Below are positions 46,546 to 58,306 of a stretch of DNA of 64,000 nucleotides, one piece after another (the first letter of the stretch is position 1; every line of letters starts with the position of its first letter). Source of the stretch: Papilionanthe hookeriana x Papilionanthe teres. Taxonomy: Eukaryota; Streptophyta; Magnoliopsida; Asparagales; Orchidaceae. A program made the position numbers and the translations under genes. The notes below the pieces were generated by a model. The model saw only the letters and a program-made list of their open reading frames with translations, ran no database searches and had not been told where the DNA came from. The stretch covers positions 32,821,936 through 32,885,935 of the forward strand of contig CM040431.1 of NCBI GenBank assembly GCA_022702705.1, given 5' to 3'.

Positions 46546-47096
46546 TGCCCCCTTTCTCTTAAAATTATGATTATTTGATCTTAACAATTTTTAAGTTTTC
46601 ATTGATTTTTTTGATAAATCCATGTCAAATAAAATTGTACTAATCTGCCACACCAATCGAAAACGACGACTTATTACTTGGAAGAAGTTATTGGTGAAAA
46701 TTCTCATCTTCAATTTTTTTTATAATATACAAGTCAATTGCATAAGGCCTAAACTTGAATTATTCAATACAAAATGAGTGAATGCTACTTTAATCTATCT
46801 AATAAAAAACACAATGAATTGCAACACCCATTATTACACATTTCTACTCATAATCAAACACACTTTATTTTCTTCGAAGTTAGTAGTTTGGTCGCCATAA
46901 TTCGAAGCATCAAGTCATCAGTGATAAGTACGAACTTCTATGACTACAGTTAACAAGCCTTAAATCAAAGAGAAACTTGCCCTTCTTACAAAATGTTTCG
47001 CAATCATGATTTTGCCATAAAAACTTTAGTTTTACGATAAATGAAATGTGGAAATCACATGAAGCCACATGTAAAAAGTATATCACAGTAATTACC

Positions 47097-47132
47097 TTTC
47101 TCTCTCTCTCTCTCTATCTCTCCCTCTCTCTC
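47097..47132. repeat. (CT)n microsatellite
   Basis: CT repeats with a few interruptions. Confidence 0.9.
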
Positions 47133-47138
47133 TTCTAC

Positions 47139-47345
47139 TGTGTGTGTGAGAGTAAAAGCTAGCTGATTCAAATCCTTGCTTAGCACAGGCTCAACAATCT
47201 GCATGGAGTGTAAGGAACGTGTTATGTTTTCAAGATCACTAGCATGCATCATTAATTGCACAGTAGCCTGTGGACCAATACTTTATCATTTTGCTTAAAT
47301 CTGTGATAAAATCAGCAACTGAAGGCTTGAGTTCTAACTCAATAT
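47139..47345 (-). pseudogene. Exon-like gene fragment, unidentified
   Basis: The minus strand reads LKPSVADFITDLSKMIKYW up to about 47270. In the next frame, from 47267, it reads ATVQLMMHASDLENITRSLH followed by SMQIVEPVLSKDLNQLAFTL, an amphipathic, protein-like composition quite unlike the surrounding DNA. TCCACAG at 47268 could be a splice acceptor and ACACA|GTAGAAG at 47139 a donor, or the two frames may be joined by a one-base slip. I do not recognise the family. No further exons were found around it, so it is probably a captured or decayed gene fragment. Confidence 0.35.
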
Positions 47346-47640
47346 TTCAGTGAAATTGTTTATTATTCATCAATAAAGGTGTCTGCATAATCTAAATGTT
47401 AGTTGGAGTTTAGGTATAGTTGAGATTTGTTCTGTTGACATCTTTAGCGGGTTAATTGGGTATTTCTTTTGTCGCCAAGTTATAAGTTGGTTTATATTAT
47501 TTTTATTTGATAAATGCATGTGATCCAAATGGGCTTAGACAAGACGCCAATTTGAACCGAACATCGAAAAGCCAGCTCCACTTAGTTAATGCTGACTTGT
47601 TGAAATCATATCTTAGCAAGAATTAGAAGTCAGGCTATCA

Positions 47641-47641
<1 letters not shown>

Positions 47642-47722
<81 letters not shown>

Positions 47723-47762
47723 GTATATATATATGTATGTATGTATGTATGTATATGTATAT
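47642..47762. repeat. Compound (AT)n-(GTAT)n microsatellite
   Basis: About 70 bp AT followed by about 50 bp of GTAT-type tetranucleotides, like the tract at 46459-46542. Confidence 0.95.
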
Positions 47763-47991
47763 GATGCCATTAGAGCCTTTATTTGGGCGTCATATGCAAA
47801 ACTGCATCATGAACAATGCACTTGTTTTCTGGGTTCTAAACTAATTGGGCTACCTAATGGGCTAAAATAAAGCCAATTGCTGTCTTCCTTGGAACAAACA
47901 ATTGGATGCTGCATTTTCATATTAATTTTTAATTTTTGTTTTATCAGTTTGCATGATTTTTTATACTAAACTGTATTGTTGAATCTAAATA

Positions 47992-48599
47992 TGTCTGGGA
48001 AGTCTGCCTAACGATTAGAGCGCTAAAGGATGAGAGAGAGTGGGAGCAATAGAACATTAATGAATAGTAAATTTATGTAACTTTTATTCATAAAATGAAC
48101 CTTCTATTTATAGGGATGGTTTAGTGTACAATTATATAGAGTACCTCTAAAGTACGTACATACGCAAAGATATTTCAGTTTACACATAAAAATGACCTAT
48201 GGGGCCCATGGTTTTGTCTGAGCGGCCACATGGTCAGGTGGTCGTCTAACTGGGCAGCCAAAAGACTGGGAGGCTGCTAGGCCACGTGACTATTAAGTTG
48301 GATGCCCGTAAGACTTGGTGACGCCTAACTGAGGCTAACGGCTGCCCGTCTGTGAGGCTGGGTGACGCCTCACTGAGGTTTTACATCGATCATTCCGGAA
48401 GTGGATGTTCCACTTCTCTTTCCCTGTCTATCTAGGTTGGAAAACAACAGGCTCTTCTAAGTGGGTCTAGTTAGACGAATTCTTCGGGTATGATCCACCC
48501 CATATCTGTCTGAAGGGTACCGTATTCCTGGTACGTGAGACTGGTCGGCTGAGCATGTGGACCTTGATTGTCTTTAGTAGGTCCCGCGGGGCCACATCA
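47992..48599 (-). mobile_element. 3' LTR of the Tat-type Ty3/gypsy element
   Basis: On the minus strand a polypurine tract, GAAGGAGG, directly precedes TGATGTGGCCCCGCGG at 48599, the expected start of a 3' LTR. A CCCTATAAATAGAAGG TATA box lies at about 48114-48100. The left limit (47992, where the minus strand would end CA) is the best nearby candidate but is not proven. It sits beside the antisense ORF relic and downstream of the integrase relic, as expected for this lineage. Confidence 0.6.
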
Positions 48600-48866
48600 C
48601 CTCCTTCGTCAACCAAGAGATGTATTTGCGATTCGTGCTGACATATTTTTAATGTGCATATTTAAGTTTCTCGATTATTTGTTCCTTAATAGTGACAATC
48701 ACGATAAGGACAAGAGAATTTAGATTTTGAAACAGGTTTGTTGTATTCATGACCATTTAATGTGCAATAATTAATTATTTCTTTATTTTCGTGCTAATAT
48801 CATTATATATTTGATATTGGTACTTATCTTTTGAGCATTCTCTTAACTTTCGCATCCCTAATGCAG

Positions 48867-49700
48867 AGCAAGGAAGGTAGATACTTTCCAGAGTGTTGGT
48901 GAGGAGGCTCGAGCTTTAGTGTTCCAGGCCCTGACTGAGAGGTAGAAGTCCAGCTCTAAGATCAAATGGCCAGGAAAGCGAGGCATGCCTAAAATGAGGG
49001 CCCCGACCCTATGGTTGAAGTAGAGTCCTCGGACTCAAATATCGACCGCTCCGTGGAAGGTTCTCTAATGGTGGAGGGGGACTTCCAAGTGAAGAAACGT
49101 TGCGTGATGAATAGTAATAGTTTGGTAGATGGTTAGCAGGCCAAAGCGCTCCTCCTCTAACCTTTCCGAAGTTGAGGGAGGGTCAGAGTCAAGAACCTGC
49201 CTTTGACCTCCTACTTCTGAAAGTACAAGTGGTGGATAAGCAGGGCATTGCTCATGCCCCTCAGTGACTAGTAACCCTTAGCCCACTTCTCATCCTCTGC
49301 CAACGGGAAAGGAGATCAAACGATAAACGTTCTCCTTCAATGGATCCATCCTCTAGCAAGGGTACTAAGAGTCCACGCTATGTTGAATGAGGGGCTCCTA
49401 AGGTTGGCATCGCTGTGGGCTCCAGATTGGCGGAGGATCTTATGCACTATGAAGCGCTGCTTTGTGATGAATCAATGAGTCTGGTGAGAGCGAATAACGT
49501 TCTTGGACCATCTGGTTCGTCCATTTCTTCACTTCTTCAGGAGACAGCCTCTTTTGTGACATGCATATCGGCAGTTGGAGGAGGACTTAGCGGCTGTCTG
49601 GACTGGTGAAGTTGTTCTTCAAGAGGATTTGATGTCTCTGAAGGCTACGTTAGATGCCGTCCGGGAGGAAGCTTCAGCTCCCCGCTGTAGTCTGAAATAA
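48867..49700 (+). pseudogene. Antisense extra ORF of the Tat-type element, middle part
   Basis: After a plausible splice acceptor (CTAATGCAG, 48866) the plus strand encodes ARKVDTFQSVGEEARALVFQ, then broken frames with acidic, Pro/Ser-rich text. It then gives GSRLAEDLMHYEALLCDESM and, after a slip near 49570, QLEEDLAAVWTGEVVLQEDL with MSLKATLDAVREEASAP. The second half is a heptad-like coiled coil as found in the C-terminal half of the extra ORF of Tat retrotransposons. It runs opposite to the integrase at 62-61 kb and next to the 3' LTR, which is the known position and direction of that ORF. Multiple stops show it is dead. The giant LTR at 49833 separates it from its 3' part. Confidence 0.55.
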
Positions 49701-52211
49701 TTAGAGTAGATAATGTAAGAATAGGGGGAGAATTAATGTTCAAGCAGCTGTCCTAATTGAGCTATGTCCGGACTGAGGCAGTGGCACAACTTTTTGAAGT
49801 TCGTTCATTCCAAATGAATAATTGTAAACGGGTGTTGACCTCATTTTTGATGAGGTCTTCTCTTCTTCTCTTTAGTACTTAGGATCTAGCCTTAAGCTTT
49901 TCCTTTCGACTATCTTAGAGGACTAGAATCGGGATCCACCATCTAGAATTTCAAACCACTTCTTAACTCCCCGCAAACTCCACAAACTCGATTGTAGACC
50001 CCTAATCACCTAGAGGTTTGAGATCAAATGTGGAAATTTAAAGGATGAGTTCCTATAGGACTCTTTCGGCCTTGGATCGCCTCGAGGTGGCTCGGTCCAG
50101 TGAAGGGTTGACTTACACACACACTACACCTATACACTACACTTCCATACACCTCCTAAAACCACACCTATACCTAACTTGACCTCCTGACTCATGTAAG
50201 TGATTCACATGGATGGTCCTTAACCCCTAAGCCCTCGGCAAGAGGGTTAGGAACAACATAGCTGAATGCCTCAAATGAGTCCCTTCATGGCTCATATGGG
50301 CTTGATGTGGCTTCATGGCTCAACCAAAATGATTTTATTCCACTTATATTCACCCAATCTTCAATTTCCAAATTTTCAATTTTTGACCCCCGGGACCCTA
50401 CACCCGCCTAACCTACCAAATGCCCTTGGAACCACCCAAAATTTGCAAAATCACCTAAATTACCCAAAATTCCTCAAAATCAATCCTAAACATTCCCACC
50501 TCACTCAAATTGATCATTCATAGCCAAAAATACCAAAAATTCCAAAAATACCTCCCAATACCCTCCAAATACCCAAAATACCCCTTTTTAACCCAAAAAT
50601 CTAAAAATCCAAAAAATTTCCAGAAAATTCCAGAAAATCCCAAATATTCCCAATTTATTTTGTTCAACTACACCATGGGCCAATTTTGTCAATTTACCCC
50701 ACTTTTATCAAAACCCCCAATTTGACCCATTTTAACCCAAAGTGAACCCAATGTCAAACCTAACCCACCCAATTGACCCAAATTCTGGTCCAATTCAATT
50801 CTAAACTTCAATTCAACAACCCCAACACCAATCTAGACCCAAATCCAAGTCCAATTTGATTGACATTTGGATCCAATTTCACTTTTGGCCTTAAAGCCCA
50901 ACTTGGACCCATGACCCAAACTTAGCCCAAACTCACCCAATTCAACTCCAATTAACCACAAATCTTTTCTAAACCTTCCTTAACATCCCCATAAACAAAA
51001 CACTAACATGATTTGCCCAAAATTTAGACCCAAACCCCACTCAAATTCAACCCAAAATCAAAAAGCCCAATTTCGACCTAAACCTAAACCTAGCCCAAAT
51101 AGACCCAAACCTCAAAATCAAAACCTAACCTAAGCCAAAACCTCTTTGAAACACTCCCATAAACATTTCCCAACATTAATTTTACATCAATTTCAACTCT
51201 AGCCCAACTTTGGCCCATGGTAGCCCATTTTGGCCCACCTTAGCCTCTTTACCAAAAGGCCCATATCCAACCCAATTCAAACCCAAATCACCTCAAATTT
51301 GTTTCAAATCACTCATGATACATCCCTAAACCAAACTCAACAATTATTTGGCCCAACTCTTTACCAAAATTTCATCCCAAAATCCATTTTAAAATTCAAA
51401 AGCCCACTTTCCTAAACCCTTTTAAAAGCCCATCTAAAACCATTTCAATGAGCCCAAAATCTACCCTAAAGCCCACATGACATTTCCATTTGCCATCCAC
51501 TTAATCAAAGCCATTCCCTAAGTCCTAAATTCATCATCAAATCATCCCAAATCAAGCCTTATCCAAGTTCTCATTAAATTATCAAAAAAATCCCAAAACC
51601 CATTTTCATGAAATCGACCAAGCCTTCCCCCAAGCCAAAGGTGAGCCATGAAGCCATGCATGAGCCACATGTGAGCCATGAGAGCCTTGGACACTCCACC
51701 ATGCCATATTGGGTAAGAAGAGGGAGGGCTTTCCTTAATCCCTAAAGCTCATTAGCCTTTAATCATGATTCACCTAAACTTAAATTTAATCCAAATATAT
51801 TTGGATGGAGACTTCTCCATGCCAAACCAACCGATCCCTTTCGATCCCCCACAAGACCCAAAGCCACCTCGAAGGGTGCACCAAGCCCAAATGGGTGAAT
51901 TGACCCATTTAGACTCAAAACTAGCCATGCCCCATTCTACTTTGGATCAAAGCCTTTACACATGGCAATTGTCAATCGCTTGCACCAAGCCCCACACGAC
52001 CCACCCGACCTCGAGGGTGACCCATGCCCGGCCGGCCACCCACCACAGCTCGCCGGAAACCACCAGGCCGAGAGCTCACATGTGAGCCCAAACTTGGAAT
52101 TCTCACCTGCCGAGCCGCCTCATGCCCAATGGCCACCATGGTCGTTCTTCACACGACAAGAGCAACTCGATCCCGACCCTCAACTCCCCCGGAGGCCCTC
52201 CGACCCATGCC

Positions 52212-52219
52212 TATTTAAA
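52212..52219 (+). promoter_or_regulatory. TATA-like box in the giant LTR
   Basis: TATTTAAA in CCTATTTAAACCCCTCACC, followed after about 35 bp by purine-rich leader-like text. It would put about 2.4 kb of U3 upstream and about 5 kb of R-U5 downstream. Confidence 0.4.
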
Positions 52220-52789
52220 CCCCTCACCCTCACGGCCATGGAAGAGAGTTGCATAAACCTTGCCGAAACTCTGCCAAAATTGTTCCAAACCCTACTCCAC
52301 ACTTAGAGCAGTTGATCCCCAGTGTCAATTTGCCCTAATCCCCACTGACAGAATCCAATTTCTCAACTGAAATTTCACCCAAAAACCAGGACATCTCCTC
52401 ACAATGAGCCAATCCCCAAATTGATTGGTCCTACACCTTCACTGGACCAAGGGAAGAAGTTTCCCACCGAAAGCCCCATCTCCAGAGCCACCCAGCTTGC
52501 TCCAGACTCTCCAAGCTTTGTGATCGGCCGTGGTCACTTTCATGGCTAGATAATTCACTGTGCCAAGGGACTTCATCCGGAGCTTACTTGGACCCAATCG
52601 AAGGTGACACAACTCTCGCATCGAAGCTTCACTTCTCCGAGCAAAGGTATGGACTTCCTCTTCTTCCCGAGCTTCCAGAGATTCTCATTTTAATTCGAGT
52701 CAATTTAAATGCATGTTTACCGTATGGATGTGTTCGTCTTTTCAAGACGAATCCATAGCAGCATAAGAACACGAAAATCCATCGAGAAT

Positions 52790-53030
52790 CGAGCGAGTTC
52801 TTAGGGTTAGAGTGTGGACGGTCACGGATCGCACCCGCCGTAGACGATGACCGAGAACCGCTCGGATCGCGCGTGTATCGGATGGACGGCTCGGATTGCG
52901 TCGGACCGGCCAGATGGTCGCGTGAACCGCGGGCCCCGGCGCCGAGTCGGATGGCGGCGTCGAACGGGAGCGCGCCGCGTGGTCGTTCGGAGATGCCGAG
53001 GATGACAGGGCGCCGCGTGGATAAGTAGGA
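52790..53030. other. GC-rich, CpG-rich island within the giant LTR
   Basis: About 240 bp with many CpG dinucleotides (GGATCGCGCGTGTATCGG, CGCGGGCCCCGGCGCCGAG, GGAGCGCGCCGCGTGG), between AT-rich flanks. No open frame runs through it. Confidence 0.8.
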
Positions 53031-54832
53031 AATTAGTGGATTTTTCGATTTATTTAAATACCGTAACTTTAAAAATCCATATCTTTGTGTAGAAAAATCA
53101 CAAAAATAAAATAAAAATACCCTCTCGCTCAGCTGAACGAGAGGAGAATAATGTGGAAAAGAAATTAATTAATTTTGTCCAGTATTTTATTTTTAATTAA
53201 TTATTTACTCCCTGCACATTTTCAATTCCCCATGCATTCATACAATTCACCATGACATGAGACCATAGGGCTTTTGAAGCCTCTGAACTTAGGAACATTC
53301 CCTGAATTTTCCAAGGTCAGAGGCCATCTCTGTGAAAAGTTATTGATTTTTCAAATGCATGTTGCTGTTTTGAGTATTTTAATTCCAAAAATTAGGAAAA
53401 TTTGGTGATGTTCCTTATGACCAGAGAACCCTAGGAAAAATAGGACTTGGGTTAATTCACTTAAGATAACCCTAATCGGCTTAAACATCCAAAATAGACC
53501 CCTAATTAATTAGAGCTAACCATACATCAAATTGACTTGAAATCAATTCTCCACTGACCTTTAGGATCAGAGGAACCCACCATAAAAATTTCAAGTCAAT
53601 TGGACTTAGTTAGCCCTACTAAATGGGTTGATTAGGCCATTTAGTCATTTTAAACTTTAAAAATTCATAACTTTCAAAATACCTTTCAAAAATTCACCAA
53701 ATTGGTTTTGGAGCCTCTCTGATATCAGGGGAAATTAAGAAAATTAAAATTTCAATTTTCTAAAAAAGTTGATTTTTCATCATTATTTTAATATTTAATA
53801 ATTAAAAAATAATAAAAATCACAAAAATAATAAAATTCACCAAAATGTCATATTTTGAAATTTAATCACTTAGGAACAAACCCCATATTTTTCTTAGGTC
53901 TATTTAATGAGATATTAAATTTTAAAGCCCTAGGGTAATTTTAAAATTAAAAAAATGTATTTTCTAGCATTTTCACTAAAATAATTATAATAAATCAAAG
54001 AAAAATTAGAAAATTGTAAAATTTGGTTCTCTAGAATCCTTGATATCAGAGAGAATTTTAGAAATTATAAAATTCATTTTTCAACTTATATTCTATTTTT
54101 AAATTAATTAATACTCCAGAACTTAAAATAATTATAATAAATAAAATATAATTCAAAAAATCACAAAAATTGGTCCAAGTGGTCCTCTGGTCATTAGGAA
54201 TGTTCCATAATTTTCTTAAGGACAGAAACTTCCCTTGGTCATATTATTAAATTTTCCTTGGAAATCCTTATTTTCCACCAAAAATAATTATATAAATAAA
54301 TTAAATATAGAAAAATCACATTTTCTCCTCTAGTGTCTTTATTGACATATGAGTGAAGTAACATAAAAATTTCAGGTTCATTTGAGCTCAATTTAGTGAG
54401 TTATGAAATTATTAGGCTCGAAGAGCAAAATGGTAATTAAAATCTTAACCCTTTAATTAAGACTTTAGGCTTAATGAAATTAATAGGAAAAATATTTGAT
54501 TTTAACTTGATTTGGATGATTGAAATTTAGATAATTAAAGGGTAGAAACCTACTAAATAATTTAAAATAATTGAAATAAACCTTAATTAAATAATTAGTT
54601 AAATTTGGAAGAATAATAAAATCGAATTATTAAAATAGGGATATTATTAGGAAGAGATTTGTTCTTTAATTTAAAGATCCCTAAATTAATCATCCCAATA
54701 ATATTTAATTCCTGATTAAAATGATAATTCAAGTTTAAGATTTAAAATGCTAAAAGGCTTAATCATTAAATTAAATTAAAGTTAAATTATTTAAAACAAA
54801 TTCCTTTAAAATTAAAAATTAAATTAAAAATT

Positions 54833-55110
54833 AAGAATTAAATTAAACTAAATTAAATTAAATTAAATTAAATTAAATTAAATTAAATTAAATTAAATTA
54901 AATTATATTAAATTAAATTAAATTAAATTAAATTATATTATATTAAATTAAATTAAATTAAATTAAATTAAATTAAATTAAATTAAATTAAAATTAAACT
55001 AAATAAATTAAATTAAATTAAACTAAATCATATTACATTAAATTAACTTAAGTTAAATTAATTTAAATTAAACCACATTAAATTAAAATAAGTTAAATTA
55101 AATTAAATTC
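54833..55110. repeat. (AAATT)n pentanucleotide array
   Basis: About 280 bp of AAATT/ATTAA units, perfect in the centre (54853-54990) and degenerate at the edges. Confidence 0.95.
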
Positions 55111-57238
55111 AATATAAAGACATGAAGAATTCAAAAATAAATCTAAAATAACTTGAACACTATTCCAAACTTAAATCATTAATTTGAACTTAAATTTGAA
55201 TCACAAATCATTAAATATCATTTCGCTCTTAGGAGCTTTTACTATTATAACTCCTAAATGGAGTATCAAGTGAAATGACACTTCACTCATAAGGATATTC
55301 AAACATCCTAATTTACCGAGCAAGAAATAAAACTTAACTCGAACACCCTGATGATTAATTCACTCAACAATAGAATTCATTTGGACTTTGGACAATTCCC
55401 GAAATATTGAAAAGATGTTTAAGATTCGTCCTAAACACTTCCTCAATATGATGGAATGTCCTTAAGAACAAATTGAGCTTAGTTGTTTTTCGTGAAGAAA
55501 ATCATCCTTAAAACCAAAATCAAGACCTAGACGTCATAGGAGATGACTAGCTATAGGATTAGGAGCTTGGTAGAAAACCATAACCTTTCCCTTAGCTTTA
55601 CCTAGGACTTACTTTGAATGCTTAAATATTCTAACCGTGTTTTAAGTGCGACTTGGATGACGGGAAGACCCTCCAGTACGCTTTTATTTTATTGCGATTT
55701 ACTCTATCGCAACTTATTTATTCGCATCGCACTTACTTTTCTTGCATGATAAACAACAGTTGCATGAAAATCTACACCTTTAGGACGTAAACCAAAACTC
55801 GAAACCCATAACTAAATTAAAAGACACTACAAGATAAAATTCACCGCCACAACATTCAAAATATAAAACAATTCAAAATTTAATCACAAACGTAACAACA
55901 AAACTACAAATACAACTAAATTAAAACGTCTCATTGAATGATCGGGAATACCTCGGATGATGTAACCCACGTGTTGCTAACGGGATTTCCCACGTGCCTA
56001 AATGAAAGTGCGGAACTCATTTAGTTGAGTTTAGCAAATTCATCTGGACTAAGTGAATTCGATGAAAATAACGGTGCCGGGATGACGGAACTGTGGGATC
56101 TTAATCGGTTCTGTTTAATCAACTTTAAGATTTGTTTTAATTAAAACATAAAAGACACATGGAAATGAAGACTTTCTCTAAAACCAGAACACTTCTCTCA
56201 TCTCCTGATTTATGATTTCTAAAACTAAACCTCTGCAACAACAAGGAGCTTGGAGCATGGTGGGCAACGACGGCCATCGTCATCGACGAAAACCCGAGTC
56301 TACATCAGCAAAACCATTCTTAGAATTAAATAACCAAGCCATAGGACTTCGAGGTAGTTTGCTCTAGTGGCAACATAAATCCTCAACTCTTCGTTAGGCA
56401 TTTGCATGATCATATCATGTAAATTAAGCCCTAACCTGGTCTTAGGACTCCGAGGTAGTCGTCCGATACGACATAAACCCTCACATCATCGAGGCTATTC
56501 GTATGATTTTATCATACGAATATAAGTCCTAACTAATTAAAATTGCGTAGATCAAAATACTAAATAAACATTAGGACCTTTCCTGAATTCAAGCCAAACA
56601 ATAGGATAGTCGGGAAATTACCGAAGTTCGCTTCGGATCTGTGATTTCTCCTACCCTTCTTCCTTTGGACTTCTAAAATAAAATGTTCCAAATTTGATCC
56701 ATTCCCTATTGAAATTAAAAAATTCAATCCTCGAAAACTTAAACTTTGAAATTCTTGAGAGCGAACTACCGATTATTATCGAGAGTTTTCTTAGGTGATT
56801 TCCGTCACTTAAGATGTAATTAACTATAGGAGCTCGCCTTATAGTGGAACTTTAAGAACCCAGTAATATAAACCCTGTTTAATGTTTTCATATTAAACAG
56901 GGGAACTTGTCGGCTTATAAAATTGGTTCGCAGACCAAACGGATGTCACAAATCTTGTAGTTTATTTAATCGAGCCCCATTATCAAGTAGTGTGTCTATT
57001 CTTCGGGATAGATACACGACTTGTGATGTGGCGCTCATTTATATAAACTATTTCGGGATGTGAGATCAGCTTTGATTTCATATCTTAAAATTTTCAAATT
57101 TAAAATTATTTTCAAAATCAAATACTACTTTTTCAAATTATTTATTTAAATTAAATTAAAAATTCACCGACAATTTCTGTAGGCGACCTCTTTTCAAAAT
57201 ACAACACCATAAACCTAAAAAATAAGCCGCACAACGGG

Positions 57239-57257
57239 TGGCACAAATGTAATTATA

Positions 57258-57293
<36 letters not shown>

Positions 57294-57502
57294 TTTGTTT
57301 AGTTAGTTAATACATATATGTGTTCATCGATATGTGATTTAGCCATTTTCCTGCACTTTGATGTGTTGCAAAGACTGTATTGCCCTTTTGGCGTATTAGC
57401 TCCTACTTTTTTGTTATAAGTTGGTGGAACGACTGTCTAGCTTCTTAAACTATCTTTTACTTTTCTTATGTGTGACTCCCTTCTTCTACCTCTTGTCGCA
57501 CC
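57239..57502. other. Tat-element DNA after the giant LTR, with (AT)n
   Basis: Contains an (AT)n tract (57264-57292) and pyrimidine-rich, intron-like sequence before the next coding relic. Confidence 0.5.
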
Positions 57503-57919
57503 ATGGCTCCTAGTTACTCATCTGAACTCTTTGGCTTGAACTCCTCTGGTTTGTCATCAGTTATTGTAGAGAGACAGGTAGAACTATAACACCAGCACCT
57601 ACAACAAAAGTTATGAAATTCATCCCAAGTGTGGGAGGCTAGGCAAAATAACAAACAAACCATCACCTCCCTCACTGTCAAGTACAAAGAGTTAGAAGCC
57701 AATGTGTTGGAGATGATTCATAGAGATGATCACATGGTGGTTCTCTCATTTTATATCCAAGTGAGTCTCCACATCCCCGTTGAGCGCTTCATGAAGGCTA
57801 GCCTAGTTGCCCGAAGTGGGGCAACATGGACAACTTCGCTTCCTTCTTCAGCGATTTTGATGATGATGAGGTGGATAAGCCCAGAGGGGATGAGGCCGAC
57901 TGCGGTGGAGGACCTTTAA
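57503..57919 (+). pseudogene. Antisense extra ORF of the Tat-type element, C-terminal part
   Basis: The plus strand gives WEARQNNKQTITSLTVKYKE followed by LEANVLEMIHRDDHMVVLSF, a coiled-coil-like stretch. After a slip near 57810 it gives WGNMDNFASFFSDFDDDEVD and a short acidic tail ending at 57919. A C-terminal 'D-x-x-x-F ... DDDE' acidic tail after a coiled coil is usual for the extra ORF of Tat elements. It is in the same direction as 48867-49700, from which the giant LTR separates it. The opening frame MAPSYSSELFG at 57503 could instead be a separate small exon. Confidence 0.45.
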
Positions 57920-58306
57920 CTATTAAGATTTTTGTATATTTTTGTATATTTTTGTCGTTTTTATTATTTATATTATTTTTGAAGGAACTTTGATACCGTT
58001 CAGTCTTGCTATGCCAACTGGTACTTATGTATTCAGAACAGTCTTTGTACGTATTTTTAAAGAAACAAATAGAACCTTTTCTCTCATCTAATTCCTTTTT
58101 CATCTTATTTATTTTCGTTATTTCTATAGGATGCACTTATCTAACTTGAAAGAGTTTGGGGATATACAAATGAATGTTTTTTGGGTAGATTGTGAGTTTA
58201 GCATCGTAACCAGTTATCCTTTAACTACACCCCCTGTCTTAAAGTCTTGCCTTCAGATTTTGGTTTCTAAATTTAGGCTAGACTGGGTTGTCACATTACA
58301 TGAGCC

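Larger units (their letters stand above)
49833..57233 (+). mobile_element. Giant LTR-like element, 7.4 kb, complete
   Basis: Begins TGTTGACCTCATTTTTGATG and ends AATAAGCCGCACA. ACGGG flanks both sides (49828-49832, 57234-57238), a perfect 5-bp target duplication. Its start recurs at 62237 and the two copies run parallel for at least 1.76 kb. I found no second copy of its start near its own end, no primer-binding site, and no gag or pol, so it behaves as a solo LTR (or an LTR-like non-autonomous element) of unusual length. Sub-regions are a G-poor part (50330-51620), a CCTATTTAAACCCC TATA-like box at 52210, a GC-rich island (52790-53030), AT-rich sequence, an AAATT array (54833-55110) and a mixed tail. 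The orientation assumes the TATA box marks the sense strand. It lies inside the antisense ORF of the Tat element. Confidence 0.75.

Noticed and set aside
50940..51130. Telomere-like CCTAAACC / CCCAAACC words
   Set aside because: No CCCTAAA array; only loosely similar words within G-poor LTR sequence.
50266..52306. Several plus-strand frames of 61-114 codons rich in Pro, Asn and Thr
   Set aside because: They come from the G-poor part of the giant LTR; the second copy gives similar but differently broken frames.
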